Assembly: GCA_913056525.1 (NCBI GenBank) | Contig: CAJXLO010000003.1 | Coordinates: 1 to 64,000 of the forward strand | Length of the DNA stretch: 64,000 nt | Source: an uncultured Psychroflexus sp. | GTDB lineage: Bacteria > Bacteroidota > Bacteroidia > Flavobacteriales > Flavobacteriaceae | Direction: 5' to 3' | Shown: positions 26,301-38,400 of the stretch, piece by piece | Position numbering within the stretch: position 1 is the stretch's first letter | How the letters are laid out: every line of letters begins with the position of its first letter | Program-made: the position numbers and the translations under genes | The notes under the pieces: generated by a model | What the model was told of the DNA's origin: nothing | Databases searched by the model: none | The model's input: only the letters and a program-made list of their open reading frames with translations

Positions 26301-29300
26301 GGAATGTACAATTATAACCCACAAGCTACAGATAACACCTTACCTGAACCAGAAGATAACTTTGGAGGGATCATGAGAGGAATGCAAACCACGAACTTTG
26401 AACGTGCGAATGTTGAGTTCGTTGAATTTTGGGTGATGGACCCTTTCATCTATCAAGAGAACGCCACTAATAACGGTGGAAAATTAGTGCTCAACTTTGG
26501 GAGTATGAGCGAAGATATCCTTAAAGATGGTAGAAAACAATACGAGAACGGGCTTCCAGAGGATGGAGGAACAGCCAATACATTAGAAACGGAATTCTCT
26601 AAATTGCCGGCCAACCAGTCGCTCGTCTATGCTTTTGATACAGAAGGTGAACAAAGAGCTAATCAAGATGTAGGTTTTGACGGTCTGGATGATCAGGATG
26701 AAGCTGATAAATTCCCTGCATTTGCTAATCTGGAAGATCCTTCTAATGATAACTATGGTTTCTATTTGAGCGAAGACGGTAATGTCCTGGAGCGGTATGA
26801 GAACTTCAATGGAACGGAAGGGAATAATCCAGTGGAAGTTACAGAAGACTTTAGAGGCAATTCTCCTTTTCCTGATGTTGAAGATGTCAACCGGGATAAC
26901 ACGATGACCACCATAGATAGTTATTTTGAGTATGAAGTGCCACTCTTCCCTGCTATGAGCGTAGACAATAATACAAGTAATATCGCCGGGATCGAAGAGG
27001 ACTACATCACTGACATCAGAGAACAAACAGTAACTACGCAGACCGGTGACGAGATACCGGTTAGATGGGTGCAATTTCGCGTTCCCTTAAGGACAGACAG
27101 TGAATTTTCTGTAGGCGGAATAGCTGATCTACGATCTATACGCTTCATGCGGATGTACATGACCGATTTCCAACAAAGAACCGTATTACGATTAGGTAGT
27201 TTAGACCTGGTACGCGGCGATTATCTTACTTATGACCAACCTATCGTTCCAGAAGGGAACGATCCTACGATAGGGAATACCACTTTTAATGTTGAAGCCG
27301 TCAGTGAGGAAGTAACGACCAATTATGTAACTCCACCTGGCGTAAGGCGAGAAGAATTCATCAATAACAATACTTCCGTGAGAAATGATGAGCAATCGTT
27401 GTCCTTAACGGTTAAAAAACTCCAGCCTGACGATTCCAGAGGTGTTTTCAAGAATTATCTCGTGGACATGAGACAGTATGAGACCCTGGACATGTTCCTT
27501 CATGCGGAAGCACTTCCACCACCTGATGGAGGTTTAGAGGATGACGAGCTGGTTGCTTTTATAAGAATGGGCATAGATTTCACAGACAATTTTTATCAAA
27601 TAGAAGTTCCGCTTAAAGTGTCAGAACCGGATGCTACGGCGCCAAGAGCTATCTGGCCGGCTGAAAATGACCTTGAACTGCCTTTAGAGCTCCTTCAAAA
27701 CGTAAAATCCACCGTACTGGGTGATGATGCGATCAGCAATCTAGACCTTACTTTTTTCGATGAAGACCTGAACATAAGCAATGAGAACCAACCGGGACAA
27801 CTAAGGGTCGGTGTGAAAGGGAATCCTAGCTTTGGAGAGATACGTGTGATCATGTTAGGCTTGAAAAATGCCAGTGGTCAGGAAGTTTCCGGTGAGGTCT
27901 GGTTTAATGAACTACGTTTGAAAGAACTCAAGAACCAGGGCGGTTGGGCATCAGTGCTTAACCTTGATACGAACATCGCAGACTTTGCCAATATTACGGG
28001 TACGGCCAGCAGGAACACCATAGGATTTGGAAGTATAGAGCAAGGTCCTAATCAAAGGAGTAGAGAGGATACTCAGCAATACTCGGTTAATACTGCCATC
28101 AATCTAGGGCAACTTTTACCTCAGGATTGGGGAGTTAAGGTGCCGTTTAACTACGAGATAGGAGAAGAGCTGATCACACCTCAGTTTGACCCCGTACTTT
28201 TGGACATAGAACTTGATAATCTTCTGGACAATACCGCTGATCCAGAGCTAAGAGAAAGTTTCAGGGAAAGAGCAGAGAATTACACGAAAAGACAGAACAT
28301 CAGCATTATAGGTCTACGCAAAGAGCGCATGAACAATGAAAGTACGCCTATGCCTTATGATATTGAGAACTTTACCTTTTCAGGTACTTATAATCAGACC
28401 GATCACAGGGATTTTGAGATCAGTGAGTCCCTGGAGCAAAATGTGGACGTTAGTGCTAATTACCAGTATAATCTCCCGGACCTGAAATTAGAACCTTTTA
28501 AAGAAATTGATTTCCTTGACAAAAGCGATTATTTCAAGATCTTGAAAGATTTTAACTTCAATCCCTTGCCCACACAAATAACGGTCAATACATCCATAAG
28601 CAGGGATTATAGCGAACTACGCTTCCGGGAGTTCAATCTTACCGAGGGTAGCCTACCTTTGCCAAAGCTCTATCAGCGTAATTTTTTCTATGATTGGGAT
28701 TATGCGATCAATTATAATCTAACCGATAATCTTAATTTTAATTTTCAGGCCAATAATAATAGGATAGTCAGGAATTTCATTGACGAAAATAATGAACAAG
28801 ATAATTCCGTAGGTGTCTTTGATGACTTTTTCAACGTTGGTGTACCTAATCGGCTTAAACAAAGCCTTCAGCTTAACTATACATTACCTATAAATAAGAT
28901 ACCAGCATTAGAGTTCATTCAGGCACAGTATTCCTATACCGGTGATTTTCAGTGGCAAAAGGGTTCTGAGATAAGAAGGAACCTGGATGATATCCCTAAT
29001 GTAGGGAATACAGTACAAAACTCTTCCTCTCATCAGATCAACACAACTTTCTCAATGTCGACCCTTTACAGCTATATTGGCCTGGAAAAGAAGACCGGAA
29101 ATGAGAATGATAATGCTCAAAATGGCATAAGGTCTTCAGTTCAGGGAGATCGTCGAGGTGGGAATGTAAGACGATCCAATGCGGATTCTTCAACAGAGAT
29201 AGAAAAAGGTGACCTCAGCTTTGGAGATAAGCTGTTCAATGTAGGTGTAGACATCCTCGGAATGGTTAAGCAGGTTCAGGGAAATTATACGCGTGATAAT

Positions 29301-30596
29301 GGTATTTTCCTACCAGGATATCTACAGGATGTAGGATATATAGGGACCTTAAAACCTTCATCTGGATTTACCTTTGGACTACAAGAAGATGTCAGGCAAA
29401 TTGCCGCGACCAATGGTTGGTTAACCACATATCAACAATTCAACGAACAATATACGTCCACGGAAAACGAAAGTTTTGACTTTTCGGCAACGATAAGACC
29501 AATTAAAGGTTTGACCATCGACCTTAGAGGGAATCGCATATATTCTGAAACTTATACGGAAAATTTCCAGGTTAGTCCGGAAACCCTGGACTATCAATCC
29601 TTAACCCCTAATGTGTTTGGTAATTTTTCGATATCTACTAATATGATCCGTACTGCTTTTAACGAAAGTACACGAGAAGAATCAGAGAACTTCGAAGTGT
29701 TCCGTGAAAATCGTTTGGTAGTGGCCAATAGATTAGCAACTCAGGCCGGTATAGATCTCAATGACCCGGATAATATCGATGAGGATGGATTTCCAGAAGG
29801 TTTTGGTCCTACGAGTCAGGCAGTCTTGATACCATCATTCTTATCAGCTTATACGGATCAGGACCCTGAAGACGTCAGTTTATCTACCTTTAGGGATATT
29901 CCTCTTCCCAATTGGGATTTAAAATATACGGGATTAATGCAATTAGATTGGTTTAAGGAAAGGTTCACCAGATTTTCTATTGAACACGGTTATCAATCTA
30001 CTTATACGATCAATCAATTCCAGTCCAATCTCAACTACAACAGGAATAATCCTTTTGATCCCTTTAACCGTGACCAGAACGGCAACTTCCTTAACGAGCT
30101 GGTCATTAATAACATGAACCTTGTAGAACAGTTCAATCCACTGGTAAGTGTTGATTTTGAGATGAAGAACTCATTAAGTATATTAGCCGAGATAAAAAGA
30201 GACAGGAATCTATCCTTGAGTTTCAATAACAATGTCATGACCGAGATAAAAGGCAATGAATATACAGCAGGCTTTGGATACAGGATTAGAGACGTCAAAG
30301 TAGTAACAAAATTTGAAGGTAGGAGAAGAGTACTTAGCAGTGACCTGAACTTTCAGTTAGATGTTTCCCTGCGTTCTAATCAAACCATTCTTAGGTCTCT
30401 GGACGTAGAAAATAACAGGATCACTTCAGGCCAGGACATTTGGAACATCAACTTTACGACGGATTATGCATTTACTAAGAATTTTGAAGTCTTGTTCTTT
30501 TATAATCATGTATTTTCGCAAAATGATATTTCAACTATTTTTCCACAAACAACGATCAGAACCGGATTTACATTAACGTATAACTTTAATAACTAA
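23343..30596 (+). CDS. sprA: Type IX secretion translocon / gliding protein SprA
   Basis: SprA (Sov in Porphyromonas) is the outer-membrane translocon of the type IX secretion system, a single very large beta-barrel that exports adhesins and enzymes with C-terminal sorting domains. The 2417-residue length matches family members of about 2400 residues. A signal peptide is visible ([18 protein letters not shown]...ELYAQ). There is no ATG before it; the frame starts with TTG (23343) or the adjacent GTG (23346), and the next ATG (23400) would cut the signal peptide. The C-terminus consists of amphipathic strands ending [11 protein letters not shown]. It lies between ruvA and gcvH. Confidence 0.96.
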   Translation: MVRSKSLIPNPYILIASLIMSGLTSYELYAQEEEQDTTETQYSIKELQLKDAPSISEQYTYDPLLDRYVLDRKIGEVSVNFPLFLTPEEFRKRLMKEQMKEYFYQKTQAVDGKNKEDQKDLIPTLYVNNTFFETIFGGNKIDITPQGSVSVDLGVLYSKQDNPSLSPRNQANTSLEFDQQINLSIDGKVGKRLDVSAQFDTQSTFDFQNQIKLDYTPTEDDILRKIEVGNVNMPLNSSLIQGAQSLFGVKTQFQFGKTTITGVFSELNSERNNVTAQGESTIQDFKQFILDYDENRHFFLSQYFRDRYNEALENYPFINSNVQITRIQVWVTNRNNNTQSIQNARNLVAIQDLGESDPDNIGLFLNEEGEPISPPVPNFINDQNPLPDNSNNDFNPEAITGPGSTILTEAIRDISSIGQGFGPASGFISEGVDYGKLENARELSPNQYTLNEELGYITLNQRLSNDEILGVAFQYTSNGEVYQVGEFANDGVDATQTTENPNNQQGQEVQQVPLSQNLIVKMLKSPIVSVNEPSWDLMMKNFYSLDANQLEKEGFRLNILYSDPQPVNFITPAEGANEELPDDVADSNLLQVFELDQLNINNDPIQSGDGFFDFVDGITVDKQNGLIKFTKVEPFGRYLFNKLDDDPGAGPEDYNDPDTYNANQEKYVFRSLYETTRIQASQLGADKNKFQLKGRYKASSQEGIPIGSFNVPRGSVTVTAGGRTLQEGVDYVVNYELGLVKIINEALKASDTPINVSTENNALFGQQTKRFTGVDVQHQFSDELLLGGTFLNLNERPITQKADFGSEPINNTMYGFNFNYDKEVPFLTRMVNKLPNIETEVPSNLSIRGEFAYLKPGTPKGDNFQNEATSFVDDFEGSQTKISMLNPDPWTLSSVPVGFRGPNDQNGNYDANDDLSINNFRAKLNWHAIDPIFYSSQRPQGISDEDISDWKARRVLINELFPDTDLVPGQLQTIFTLDLDYRPDERGMYNYNPQATDNTLPEPEDNFGGIMRGMQTTNFERANVEFVEFWVMDPFIYQENATNNGGKLVLNFGSMSEDILKDGRKQYENGLPEDGGTANTLETEFSKLPANQSLVYAFDTEGEQRANQDVGFDGLDDQDEADKFPAFANLEDPSNDNYGFYLSEDGNVLERYENFNGTEGNNPVEVTEDFRGNSPFPDVEDVNRDNTMTTIDSYFEYEVPLFPAMSVDNNTSNIAGIEEDYITDIREQTVTTQTGDEIPVRWVQFRVPLRTDSEFSVGGIADLRSIRFMRMYMTDFQQRTVLRLGSLDLVRGDYLTYDQPIVPEGNDPTIGNTTFNVEAVSEEVTTNYVTPPGVRREEFINNNTSVRNDEQSLSLTVKKLQPDDSRGVFKNYLVDMRQYETLDMFLHAEALPPPDGGLEDDELVAFIRMGIDFTDNFYQIEVPLKVSEPDATAPRAIWPAENDLELPLELLQNVKSTVLGDDAISNLDLTFFDEDLNISNENQPGQLRVGVKGNPSFGEIRVIMLGLKNASGQEVSGEVWFNELRLKELKNQGGWASVLNLDTNIADFANITGTASRNTIGFGSIEQGPNQRSREDTQQYSVNTAINLGQLLPQDWGVKVPFNYEIGEELITPQFDPVLLDIELDNLLDNTADPELRESFRERAENYTKRQNISIIGLRKERMNNESTPMPYDIENFTFSGTYNQTDHRDFEISESLEQNVDVSANYQYNLPDLKLEPFKEIDFLDKSDYFKILKDFNFNPLPTQITVNTSISRDYSELRFREFNLTEGSLPLPKLYQRNFFYDWDYAINYNLTDNLNFNFQANNNRIVRNFIDENNEQDNSVGVFDDFFNVGVPNRLKQSLQLNYTLPINKIPALEFIQAQYSYTGDFQWQKGSEIRRNLDDIPNVGNTVQNSSSHQINTTFSMSTLYSYIGLEKKTGNENDNAQNGIRSSVQGDRRGGNVRRSNADSSTEIEKGDLSFGDKLFNVGVDILGMVKQVQGNYTRDNGIFLPGYLQDVGYIGTLKPSSGFTFGLQEDVRQIAATNGWLTTYQQFNEQYTSTENESFDFSATIRPIKGLTIDLRGNRIYSETYTENFQVSPETLDYQSLTPNVFGNFSISTNMIRTAFNESTREESENFEVFRENRLVVANRLATQAGIDLNDPDNIDEDGFPEGFGPTSQAVLIPSFLSAYTDQDPEDVSLSTFRDIPLPNWDLKYTGLMQLDWFKERFTRFSIEHGYQSTYTINQFQSNLNYNRNNPFDPFNRDQNGNFLNELVINNMNLVEQFNPLVSVDFEMKNSLSILAEIKRDRNLSLSFNNNVMTEIKGNEYTAGFGYRIRDVKVVTKFEGRRRVLSSDLNFQLDVSLRSNQTILRSLDVENNRITSGQDIWNINFTTDYAFTKNFEVLFFYNHVFSQNDISTIFPQTTIRTGFTLTYNFNN

Positions 30597-30607
30597 AAAT
30601 AGGAAAG

Positions 30608-30988
30608 ATGAACTTACCAGAGGAACTTAAATACACTAAAGACCATGAGTGGGTAAAGATAGAAGGTAAAACAGCTACAGTGGGTATCACTGATTTTGCC
30701 CAAGGTGAACTAGGAGACGTAGTTTACGTAGAAGTAGAGACCGTAGATGAAGAACTGGACAAAGATGAGGTGTTCGGTACTGTAGAAGCGGTAAAGACTG
30801 TTTCAGACCTTTTTCTACCTGTAAGTGGTAAGGTTATAGCATTTAACGAAGACCTGGAGGATGAACCAGAAAAAGTGAACGAGGATCCTTATGGCGAAGG
30901 CTGGATGATCAAGTTCGAGATCACAGATGAAACTGAGCTGGACCAATTACTGGACGCAGATGCCTATCGATCACACGTTGAAGGTTAG
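30608..30988 (+). CDS. gcvH: Glycine cleavage system H protein
   Basis: GcvH carries the lipoyl arm that shuttles the aminomethyl group between the P, T and L proteins of glycine cleavage. The 126-residue protein has the normal start [18 protein letters not shown] and the lipoylation site [14 protein letters not shown] with lysine 63. It follows sprA by 11 bases and overlaps the start of the next gene. The other gcv genes are not in this window, which is usual for Flavobacteriaceae, where gcvH travels with sprA. Confidence 0.97.
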   Translation: MNLPEELKYTKDHEWVKIEGKTATVGITDFAQGELGDVVYVEVETVDEELDKDEVFGTVEAVKTVSDLFLPVSGKVIAFNEDLEDEPEKVNEDPYGEGWMIKFEITDETELDQLLDADAYRSHVEG

Positions 30989-31346
30989 GGTTATACTACT
31001 GATAGCGGTTTCCGTTACACTCAGTATACTATTCCTTTCCCTTATTCGTTTGGATGACCTACCGGATCTTAAAGTCAAGCAAATGGATAAGTATTATCAT
31101 ACATTTGCTTATTTCGTTCTCACATTAAGTTGGATCGCATACTTTAAGATAAGGAACAAAAAACTTAAAATTAATTTTTTATTCTATATTGTTATAGGAT
31201 TGATCCTATTTGGCATTGTTATTGAAGTTCTTCAGAGAGCCTTAACGGACTACAGATTGCTCGATTATCAGGATATGATAGCTAATACAATAGGTGTCAT
31301 ACTGGCAACGACACTATTCATACCAGTCAGGAATAAGGCATTTTGA
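30960..31346 (+). CDS. VanZ-like family membrane protein
   Basis: VanZ-like proteins are small membrane proteins of mostly unknown function. This one has four hydrophobic helices and the conserved pattern '[17 protein letters not shown]', '[24 protein letters not shown]' near the C-terminus. The start is uncertain: the ATG at 30960 gives 128 residues and a 29-base overlap with gcvH, while a TTG at 30978 gives [11 protein letters not shown] and an 11-base overlap that fits a membrane start better. An ATG further upstream (30927) is less likely. Confidence 0.85.
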   Translation: MPIDHTLKVRVILLIAVSVTLSILFLSLIRLDDLPDLKVKQMDKYYHTFAYFVLTLSWIAYFKIRNKKLKINFLFYIVIGLILFGIVIEVLQRALTDYRLLDYQDMIANTIGVILATTLFIPVRNKAF

Positions 31347-31405
31347 ATAGACTGTTTGTAGTTTGTAAATAATTTATAATTTAGTGCACAATTTAAAACT
31401 GATTT

Positions 31406-32122
31406 ATGGAACCTAAAAAAAATCCAAAAGCAGACTTGAACAGGAGCAGCTTTCTGTTCTTTACCATTGGTCTTTTCATTATGCTAGGCGTTTCGCTTGC
31501 TCTTATCGAATGGAAAACCTATGACAAGGAGCAAATTGAAACCGGCAAGGTCAACATGGACCAACTAGAAGAGGAAGAAGTGCCGATCACAGAAATAAAA
31601 CAACCACCACCACCGCCACCACCACCGCCACCTGCACCCGAAAAGATCGAGGTCGTTGAAGACGATGAAGAGGTAGAAGAAGTGGTGATCGAATCTACAG
31701 AGACCGATCAGGAGGAAGAAGTAGAAATCGAAGAGGTACAGGAAGTAGAAGAAGTCGTTGAAGATGTCCCATTCTCCGCTATTCAGGATGTGCCGGTATT
31801 CCCGGGTTGTGAAAAATACACTTCCAATGATAAGCGAAAGAAATGTATGAGCGAAAAGGTCAGGAAGTTCGTGAACAAAAGATTTGATACATCTTTAGGC
31901 TCTGATCTGGGCCTTTCAGGTGTTAACAGAGTCTATGTTCAGTTCAAGATAGATCAGAACGGACAAATAGTTGATGTTAGGGCTAGAGCCAATCATCCTA
32001 AATTAGAAGAAGAAGGCGAGCGCGTGGTTAAGAAATTGCCTGAAATGAAACCCGGTAAACAAAGAGGTAAGGCCGTAGGAGTTATCTATCAATTACCTAT
32101 CACCTTCAAGATACAGGATTGA
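31406..32122 (+). CDS. tonB: Energy transducer TonB
   Basis: TonB passes proton-motive energy to outer-membrane TonB-dependent receptors. The 238-residue protein has a membrane anchor at about residues 16-36, a run of ten prolines, a long acidic glutamate/valine spacer, and a C-terminal TonB domain (VNRVYVQFKIDQNGQIVDV, GVIYQLPITFKIQD). A 'VFPGCE...KKC' segment precedes the domain, the cysteine-pair variant common in Flavobacteriaceae. The spacer should cross the periplasm. No exbB/exbD lie next to it. A strong terminator follows. Confidence 0.93.
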   Translation: MEPKKNPKADLNRSSFLFFTIGLFIMLGVSLALIEWKTYDKEQIETGKVNMDQLEEEEVPITEIKQPPPPPPPPPPAPEKIEVVEDDEEVEEVVIESTETDQEEEVEIEEVQEVEEVVEDVPFSAIQDVPVFPGCEKYTSNDKRKKCMSEKVRKFVNKRFDTSLGSDLGLSGVNRVYVQFKIDQNGQIVDVRARANHPKLEEEGERVVKKLPEMKPGKQRGKAVGVIYQLPITFKIQD

Positions 32123-32145
32123 TAAAAACCATCTATCATATCCAG

Positions 32146-32176
32146 ATCTCGACCTTGCAAAAGGTCGAGATTTTTA
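32146..32176 (+). terminator. Intrinsic terminator after tonB
   Basis: ATCTCGACCTT and AAGGTCGAGAT form an 11-base-pair perfect stem around the loop GCAA, followed by TTTT. It lies 24 bases after the tonB stop codon. Confidence 0.9.
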
Positions 32177-32220
32177 TATATACTTATTTTCTCAATAAAT
32201 AATCTCTTACCTATCCTTCC

Positions 32221-34326
32221 ATGGCTAAAAAAATACTCATCGGGATTCTATTTTCCGTCGTTCTTTTAAAGGTCCAGGCTCAAGGTACTTCTAGCGAAAC
32301 AACCACACCAAAGTTCGACAACTGTAAGAACATAAGATCAAGCGAAAGGGAAAATTGTTTCAGGCGCACTTTACAAGAGTACCTGCTGTCTTTCTATGAT
32401 GAACCAACGATCGTAAAAGAACAGGATTATGAAGGAAATGCATTCGTACTTTTCGAAATAGACAAAGAAGGGAAGTTCAACACCATATACGTTAATGCTG
32501 AGCATAAGTCCATCATCAATGCATTGGAATCTGCTTTTGAGAAAATGCCAAAAATAGAACCTGCAAAATATAATGGTGAGCCTACCTACTATCAGCTAAG
32601 GATGCCTTTAAAGATCCCTTTTAATGCTAAGACCTACCGATCTGAAGACAATCCATTCATTAAAGAAGGAACTGACCAGTCAAAAGACACAGATACTCCT
32701 CTAAAAAAAGAATATGAGCAGGCGCAACCTGATGAATATGAGCAGATAGAATATAACAGACCGCTGAGGATACCTTTTTCCCATGAACTTTACAATAGGT
32801 TCGATCAGAACATGAACCTTGTAGGGACTAATTCCCATACGGCTACAAAGTCCTATCGTTTCAACGAGGTCGATCCTTATTATGATTTCTCAAAAAAAAG
32901 GGAAAAGATGAACTACGATGTAGATAGCTGGTTCAGCAGGAAATTGTTCAATGAGCACCTTGCAGCTTTCCAAACCGATAAATACTGGCTGACCTTTGAT
33001 ATAGCCGCCGACCTTCAATTAGGGAGCGATGCTGATGCCGCTTTCAATACCACTTATAATAACACAAGAGCTGCCTATGTACAGGGAGGAATAGGAGAAA
33101 GGTTCACCTTCTACGGTTCCATATTTGAAAGTCAGGGAAGATTTGCAGATTATTACAACAGGTTTGCTAGAAGTTTGGCTCCAGTAGACGGCTGGGAAGC
33201 CATTGTACCTGGACGTGGAGTTGGAAAATCCTTCAAGGACGACGGCTTTGATTATCCGGTTACAGAAGGATATCTTGGTTATGAAGCGTCGGATGCTTTT
33301 TATTTTGAACTAGGGATGGGCAAGAATTTTATAGGGGATGGTTATCGATCGCTTTTCACCAGTGACAATGCTTCGCCACAACCCTATTTTAAGGTAGATA
33401 CTGAGTTCTGGAAGATCAAGTATACGAACACTTGGATGTCGCTAAGGGACACACAAAGTTTAACGGATTCAGGTGCCTATACCACAAAGTTCATGGCCAC
33501 GCACTTCCTTAGCTACAATGTGACTAAGAAATTGAACATCGGTCTTTTTGAAGCGGTCTTATGGGAGAACGAAGCGAACAGAGGTTTTGATATCAGCTAT
33601 TTGAACCCTATGATCTTTTATCAGATGGTAGAGTTCTCAACAGGCACGGAAGGCGGCAAAGCTCTTGTGGGTCTAAGCTATAAATATAAGTTCAGCGACA
33701 GATTGAACACCTATGGGCAATTTCTCATCGATGAACTGGCCACAGATGATATATCCAGCTTTAATAAGAGTTGGCGAAACAAGTTCGGTCTTCAACTAGG
33801 GCTGAAGCACTACGACCTGTTTTCCATTGACAACCTGAACTTCCAATTAGAATATAATCAAGTGAGGCCTTTCACTTATTCTCATAATACACAAACACTG
33901 AACTTCGTTCATAGTGGACAATCCATGGCGCATCTTTGGGGAGCGAATTTCAGGGAGCTCCTGGCGATATTACGCTATAATAAGAACAGGTTCTATGGTC
34001 ATGCCAAATTCGTTTTTGGCGAACGCGGTTTTGAGCCTGAAGCTGATAGCGACCCCTTTTACGGCAGCGACCTCTTTGGTGATGAAGCGAACCGAAACGC
34101 TGATGAAGGCGTGAACATAGCTCAGGGTAATCGGGTGAATTCCTATTATGCAGAACTCGAAGCAGGTTTTATCGTCAATCCCATCACGAATTTAAAATTG
34201 TTCGGCCGAGCGATATACAGGGATTTCGATGCTACTACAAATAATGCAAGGACCTTTGATAATAATACCACCTGGATAAGTTTTGGACTGCGTACTGACC
34301 TGTTCAACCGATACTATGATTATTGA
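32221..34326 (+). CDS. remB: Gliding motility protein RemB-like outer-membrane protein
   Basis: The 701-residue protein has a signal peptide (MAKKILIGILFSVVLLKVQAQ), then a TonB-C-like segment (about residues 35-140: FDNCKN...NCFRRTLQEY, FVLFEIDKEGKFNTIYV) and a long beta-strand-rich C-terminal region with DISYLNPMIFYQMVEFSTG, the Wzi/capsule-assembly-like barrel pattern. In Flavobacteriaceae the gene after this tonB is annotated as the gliding protein RemB, and the domain order fits. Genetic evidence for RemB exists in F. johnsoniae; its biochemical role is unclear. The tonB terminator makes it a separate transcript. Confidence 0.65.
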   Translation: MAKKILIGILFSVVLLKVQAQGTSSETTTPKFDNCKNIRSSERENCFRRTLQEYLLSFYDEPTIVKEQDYEGNAFVLFEIDKEGKFNTIYVNAEHKSIINALESAFEKMPKIEPAKYNGEPTYYQLRMPLKIPFNAKTYRSEDNPFIKEGTDQSKDTDTPLKKEYEQAQPDEYEQIEYNRPLRIPFSHELYNRFDQNMNLVGTNSHTATKSYRFNEVDPYYDFSKKREKMNYDVDSWFSRKLFNEHLAAFQTDKYWLTFDIAADLQLGSDADAAFNTTYNNTRAAYVQGGIGERFTFYGSIFESQGRFADYYNRFARSLAPVDGWEAIVPGRGVGKSFKDDGFDYPVTEGYLGYEASDAFYFELGMGKNFIGDGYRSLFTSDNASPQPYFKVDTEFWKIKYTNTWMSLRDTQSLTDSGAYTTKFMATHFLSYNVTKKLNIGLFEAVLWENEANRGFDISYLNPMIFYQMVEFSTGTEGGKALVGLSYKYKFSDRLNTYGQFLIDELATDDISSFNKSWRNKFGLQLGLKHYDLFSIDNLNFQLEYNQVRPFTYSHNTQTLNFVHSGQSMAHLWGANFRELLAILRYNKNRFYGHAKFVFGERGFEPEADSDPFYGSDLFGDEANRNADEGVNIAQGNRVNSYYAELEAGFIVNPITNLKLFGRAIYRDFDATTNNARTFDNNTTWISFGLRTDLFNRYYDY

Positions 34327-34514
34327 TATCAAAAGTTCTTCTTTCAGTTATAATGCTGATGATACACATTAGCAACCTGATAGCGATATCAATGACGCTT
34401 GTGTTCAGGTATACCAAAAAAACCAAACCGCATCATAAGATACAGCTCTATCAAATATAGTTTCGCCATTCCGATCAAGTGTTGTATTTTTAAAATTATA
34501 AAATCACTTGAAAG

Positions 34515-35075
34515 ATGAAAATATACACAAAAGGTGGTGATCAAGGAGAAACCTCGCTTTTCAGCGGAACCAGAGTTGCTAAACACCACTTAAGGATCGA
34601 TAGTTATGGCACATTGGATGAACTCAATGCTTACTTAGGATTACTGCGTGACCAGAAAACTGCTGGAGAACATAAGGATTTCCTGATATTTGTGCAGGAC
34701 AGGCTTTTTAATATTGGGTCTCACCTTGCTACTGAATCCGATAAGGAAAAAGCCGTTCAAAAACTACCCGAGCTACAAGAAAATGACGTGGAACGAATAG
34801 AAGATGAGATCGATCAGCTTAATGAAGACCTTCCACCTATGACGAACTTCATCCTACCAGGCGGACATACAACGGTATCCTACTGCCATATCGCACGTTG
34901 TGTTTGCAGAAGAGCCGAGCGACTGGTTACCGCATTACACCAGGACGTTGACCTAGATGAAACTATCTTGAAGTTTATCAACAGGTTGTCAGACTACCTC
35001 TTCGTCCTGTCCAGGAAACTGAGTAAAGACCTTGATTGTAAAGAGATCAAATGGATACCAGATACTTCTAAATAA
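34515..35075 (+). CDS. Cob(I)yrinic acid a,c-diamide adenosyltransferase (PduO type)
   Basis: This enzyme adds the 5'-deoxyadenosyl group of ATP to cob(I)alamin, making coenzyme B12. The 186-residue protein has the ATP-binding start YTKGGDQGETSLFSGTRV, the segment DSYGTLDELNAYLGLL, and near the C-terminus CRRAERLVTAL and NRLSDYLFVLSRK, all typical of the PduO/MMAB family. No cobalamin-dependent enzyme or B12 riboswitch is seen nearby. Expression looks independent of its neighbours. Confidence 0.93.
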   Translation: MKIYTKGGDQGETSLFSGTRVAKHHLRIDSYGTLDELNAYLGLLRDQKTAGEHKDFLIFVQDRLFNIGSHLATESDKEKAVQKLPELQENDVERIEDEIDQLNEDLPPMTNFILPGGHTTVSYCHIARCVCRRAERLVTALHQDVDLDETILKFINRLSDYLFVLSRKLSKDLDCKEIKWIPDTSK

Positions 35076-35106
35076 AGTTCGCATCCATTATTTAATGATA
35101 TACTAA

Positions 35107-35136
35107 CTTGATTGTTAGCTAAAAAAATTACATTTG
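35107..35136 (+). promoter_or_regulatory. Promoter of the DUF2795 gene
   Basis: CTTG (35107-35110) and TACATTTG (35129-35136) are 18 bases apart, a good -33/-7 pair. The -7 element ends 25 bases before the ATG at 35162. Confidence 0.7.
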
Positions 35137-35161
35137 CAAAAATTTCAAAAAACCAATTTTT

Positions 35162-35383
35162 ATGTATTGGACTTTAGAATTAGCTTCTTATCTAAGTGAT
35201 GCACCATGGCCGGCCACGAAAGATGAGCTTATAGATTACGCCATTAGAACAGGTGCACCACTAGAAGTGGTAGAGAATCTTCAAGACATTGATGATGAGG
35301 GAGATACATATGACTCTATCGAAGAGATCTGGCCAGATTATCCTACGGATGAGGATTATCTTTGGAATGAGGATGAATATTGA
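35162..35383 (+). CDS. DUF2795 domain-containing protein
   Basis: This 73-residue acidic protein belongs to DUF2795, small proteins of unknown function. It shows LELASYLSDAPWPATKDELIDYA and the LEVVENLQDI segment, and ends in a strongly acidic tail (YPTDEDYLWNEDEY). It has its own promoter upstream and a terminator downstream, so it is a monocistronic gene. In Bacteroidota it often sits near secA, as here; no function is established. Confidence 0.88.
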   Translation: MYWTLELASYLSDAPWPATKDELIDYAIRTGAPLEVVENLQDIDDEGDTYDSIEEIWPDYPTDEDYLWNEDEY

Positions 35384-35414
35384 TAAGTATTATCTTTGAA
35401 CTAAAATTACATTT

Positions 35415-35442
35415 AAGGTCTCTCAATGAGACCTTTTTTTTT
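35415..35442 (+). terminator. Intrinsic terminator between the DUF2795 gene and secA
   Basis: AAGGTCTC and GAGACCTT form an 8-base-pair stem around the loop TCAAT, followed by a run of nine T. A -7 type TATCTTTG (35446-35453) right after it probably starts the secA transcript. Confidence 0.9.
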
Positions 35443-35474
35443 CGTTATCTTTGAATGACTATAAATAATTGAAT

Positions 35475-38400
35475 ATGGGTTTACTGGACACAGCAATAAA
35501 AATGTTCGTGGGTGATAAGAACAAGAAGGACCTTAAGGCGATCAATCCTATCGTAGAAAAAATAAAAGCAGCTGAAAATGAGTTGGAAAAGCTCAGTTTG
35601 GATGAACTTAGGGCAAAGACCTTTGCCTTCAAGGATAAGATAAGAGAATCTACAAGTTCCGTTCAATCCCAGATCGATGAGCTACTGGAAAAAGCGGAAA
35701 ACGAAAAGGATATCGTAGAAAAGGAATCCATTTATGCACGTGTTGATGAGCTCAAGGATAAGCGTTATAAGCTATCAGAAGATTCGCTCAATGATATATT
35801 GCCAGAAGCTTTTGCTGTCGTTAAGGAAACGGCTAAACGATTCTTCCATAATGAGACCTTAGCGGTCACAGCTCAGGAATATGATAGAACGTTCTCTGCA
35901 CAAAAAGACTATATAGAGCTAAAGGACGATAAAGCTATTTGGCATAATAAGTGGGATGCTGCAGGCAAACCCATCACCTGGGACATGATCCATTACGATG
36001 TTCAGTTGATCGGGGGAATAGCTATGCATCAGGGAAAGATCGCAGAGATGCAAACCGGAGAAGGTAAGACACTGGTGGCCACTTTGCCGCTCTATTTGAA
36101 CGCCCTTACCGGAAACGGAGCACACCTTGTCACCGTAAATGATTATTTGGCGAAAAGGGATAGCTTATGGATGGCTCCGCTCTTTGAGTTCCACGGTATG
36201 CGTGTGGATTGCATTGATTATTATAAACCCAACTCTGAAGAAAGAAGGAATGCCTACAAAGCTGATATTACCTACGGAACGAATAATGAGTTCGGCTTTG
36301 ATTATCTGAGGGACAATATGAGCCATTCACCGGAAGAACTTGTTCAGCGAGAGCATAATTTCTCTATCGTTGATGAGGTGGACTCCGTATTGATAGACGA
36401 TGCCAGAACGCCGCTCATCATATCTGGGCCAGTACCTAAGGGTGATGATCATGAGTTCAATGAACTAAAACCAAAGGTCGCACAGATCGTCGATCAACAA
36501 CGGAAAAAGCTCACTAAGATACTAGCGGAAGCCAAAGAACTTATCAAAGAAGGCAATACAAAAGAAGGAGGCTTCAAGTTATTACAAGTCCATCGGGGAT
36601 TACCTAAGAACAAAGCCCTTATAAGGTTCTTGAGCGAAGACGGCATGAAACAGCTTCTGCAGAAAACAGAGAATTTCTATATGCAGGACAACAATAAGGA
36701 AATGCATAAGGTAGATGAAGACCTTTATTTCACGATCGAAGAAAAGACCAACCAAATAGACCTGACTGATCGCGGAGTTGAATTCCTTTCAGACGATAAG
36801 GATGAGGATTTCTTCGTGATGCCTGAAATAGGTATGGAGATCGCCAATATAGAAGAGCAGAACCTTCCCAAAGAAGAAGAGGCCGAAAAAAAAGAAGAAG
36901 CCTACAAGAACTTCAGTATAAAAAGCGAACGCATTCATACCATGCGTCAGCTTCTCAAGGCTTATACATTGTTCGAAAAGGATACGGAATATGTTGTCGT
37001 AGATAATAAAGTAAAGATCGTTGACGAGCAGACCGGAAGGATCATGGAAGGTCGCCGATACAGTGACGGACTACATCAGGCCATAGAGGCAAAGGAAAAC
37101 GTCAAGATCGAGGATGCAACACAAACTTTTGCTACGGTTACGCTCCAAAATTACTTTAGGATGTATCGTAAATTAGCGGGTATGACCGGTACGGCAGTAA
37201 CCGAAGCTGGCGAGTTCTGGGAAATATATGAGCTTGATGTTATGGAGATACCTACGAACAAGCCGGTCATTAGGAAAGATAAACAAGATATGGTCTATAA
37301 GACCAAACGCGAGAAGTATAATGCGATCATTGATGAGGTCGTAGAGCTTTCCAGAGCAGGGCGTCCTGTCCTTATAGGAACAACATCAGTGGATATTTCT
37401 GAGCTCTTGAGCAGGATGTTAGAGATGAAAAAGATAAAACATAATGTACTAAACGCCAAACGACATAAAAAAGAAGCAGATATCGTAGCTGAAGCCGGAA
37501 ATGCAGGCGTGGTCACCATTGCCACGAACATGGCCGGTAGAGGGACGGACATCAAGCTCAGCGACGAGGTGAAAAAAGCTGGCGGATTGGCTATCGTAGG
37601 AACAGAAAGACACGATTCCAGAAGAGTGGACCGGCAATTACGTGGTCGGTCAGGTCGTCAGGGAGATCCTGGTAGTTCACAATTCTATGTTTCACTGGAG
37701 GACAATTTAATGCGCATATTCGGCAGTGACCGCATATCCAAGTTGATGGACAGAATGGGCTTAGAAGAAGGTGAGGTCATCCAACATTCCATGATATCCA
37801 ACTCCATTGAACGTGCACAGAAAAAAGTAGAAGAAAACAACTTTGGCACCCGTAAGAACCTTCTGGAATATGATGACGTGATGAACGCTCAAAGGGAAGT
37901 CATCTACAAGCGTCGCTATCATGCGCTATTTGGGGAAAGGTTACGTATAGATATCGCGAACATGATATTCGACACTGCAGAAGTGGTTACTGATAGCAAT
38001 AAGCAAGCCAATGATTATGCTAACTTTGAGTTTGAGGTTATCCGTTTCTTCTCAATGAACCCTACGATCTCTAAAGATGAATTCGAAAAAATGAGCGTTC
38101 AGCAGATCACAGAAAAGCTCAATGAAGATGCTTATGCGCATTATGAACAAAAGATCAAACGAAGTGCAGAAGAAGCCTATCCTGTGATAAGTAATGTATA
38201 TGAAACCCAGGGTGAAAAGTATGAACGTATCGCCGTGCCTTTCACCGATGGCCAAAAGAACCTTCAGGTCGTCACGAACCTCAAACAAGCTTATGAGTCA
38301 AAAGGAGAGCAACTCATTAAGGATTTTGAGAAAAATATAACATTGGCCATCATTGATGAAGCATGGAAAAATCATCTTCGTAAAATGGATCAATTGAAGC

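Noticed and set aside
34389-34589. Minus-strand open frame before the adenosyltransferase gene
   Set aside because: It covers the start of the opposite gene and has no recognisable product.
35103-35118. CTAAC-N6-GTTAG inverted repeat near the DUF2795 promoter, like the paaE dyad
   Set aside because: Spacing differs (6 bases against 4 between the same arms), so it is not the same operator; likely chance.
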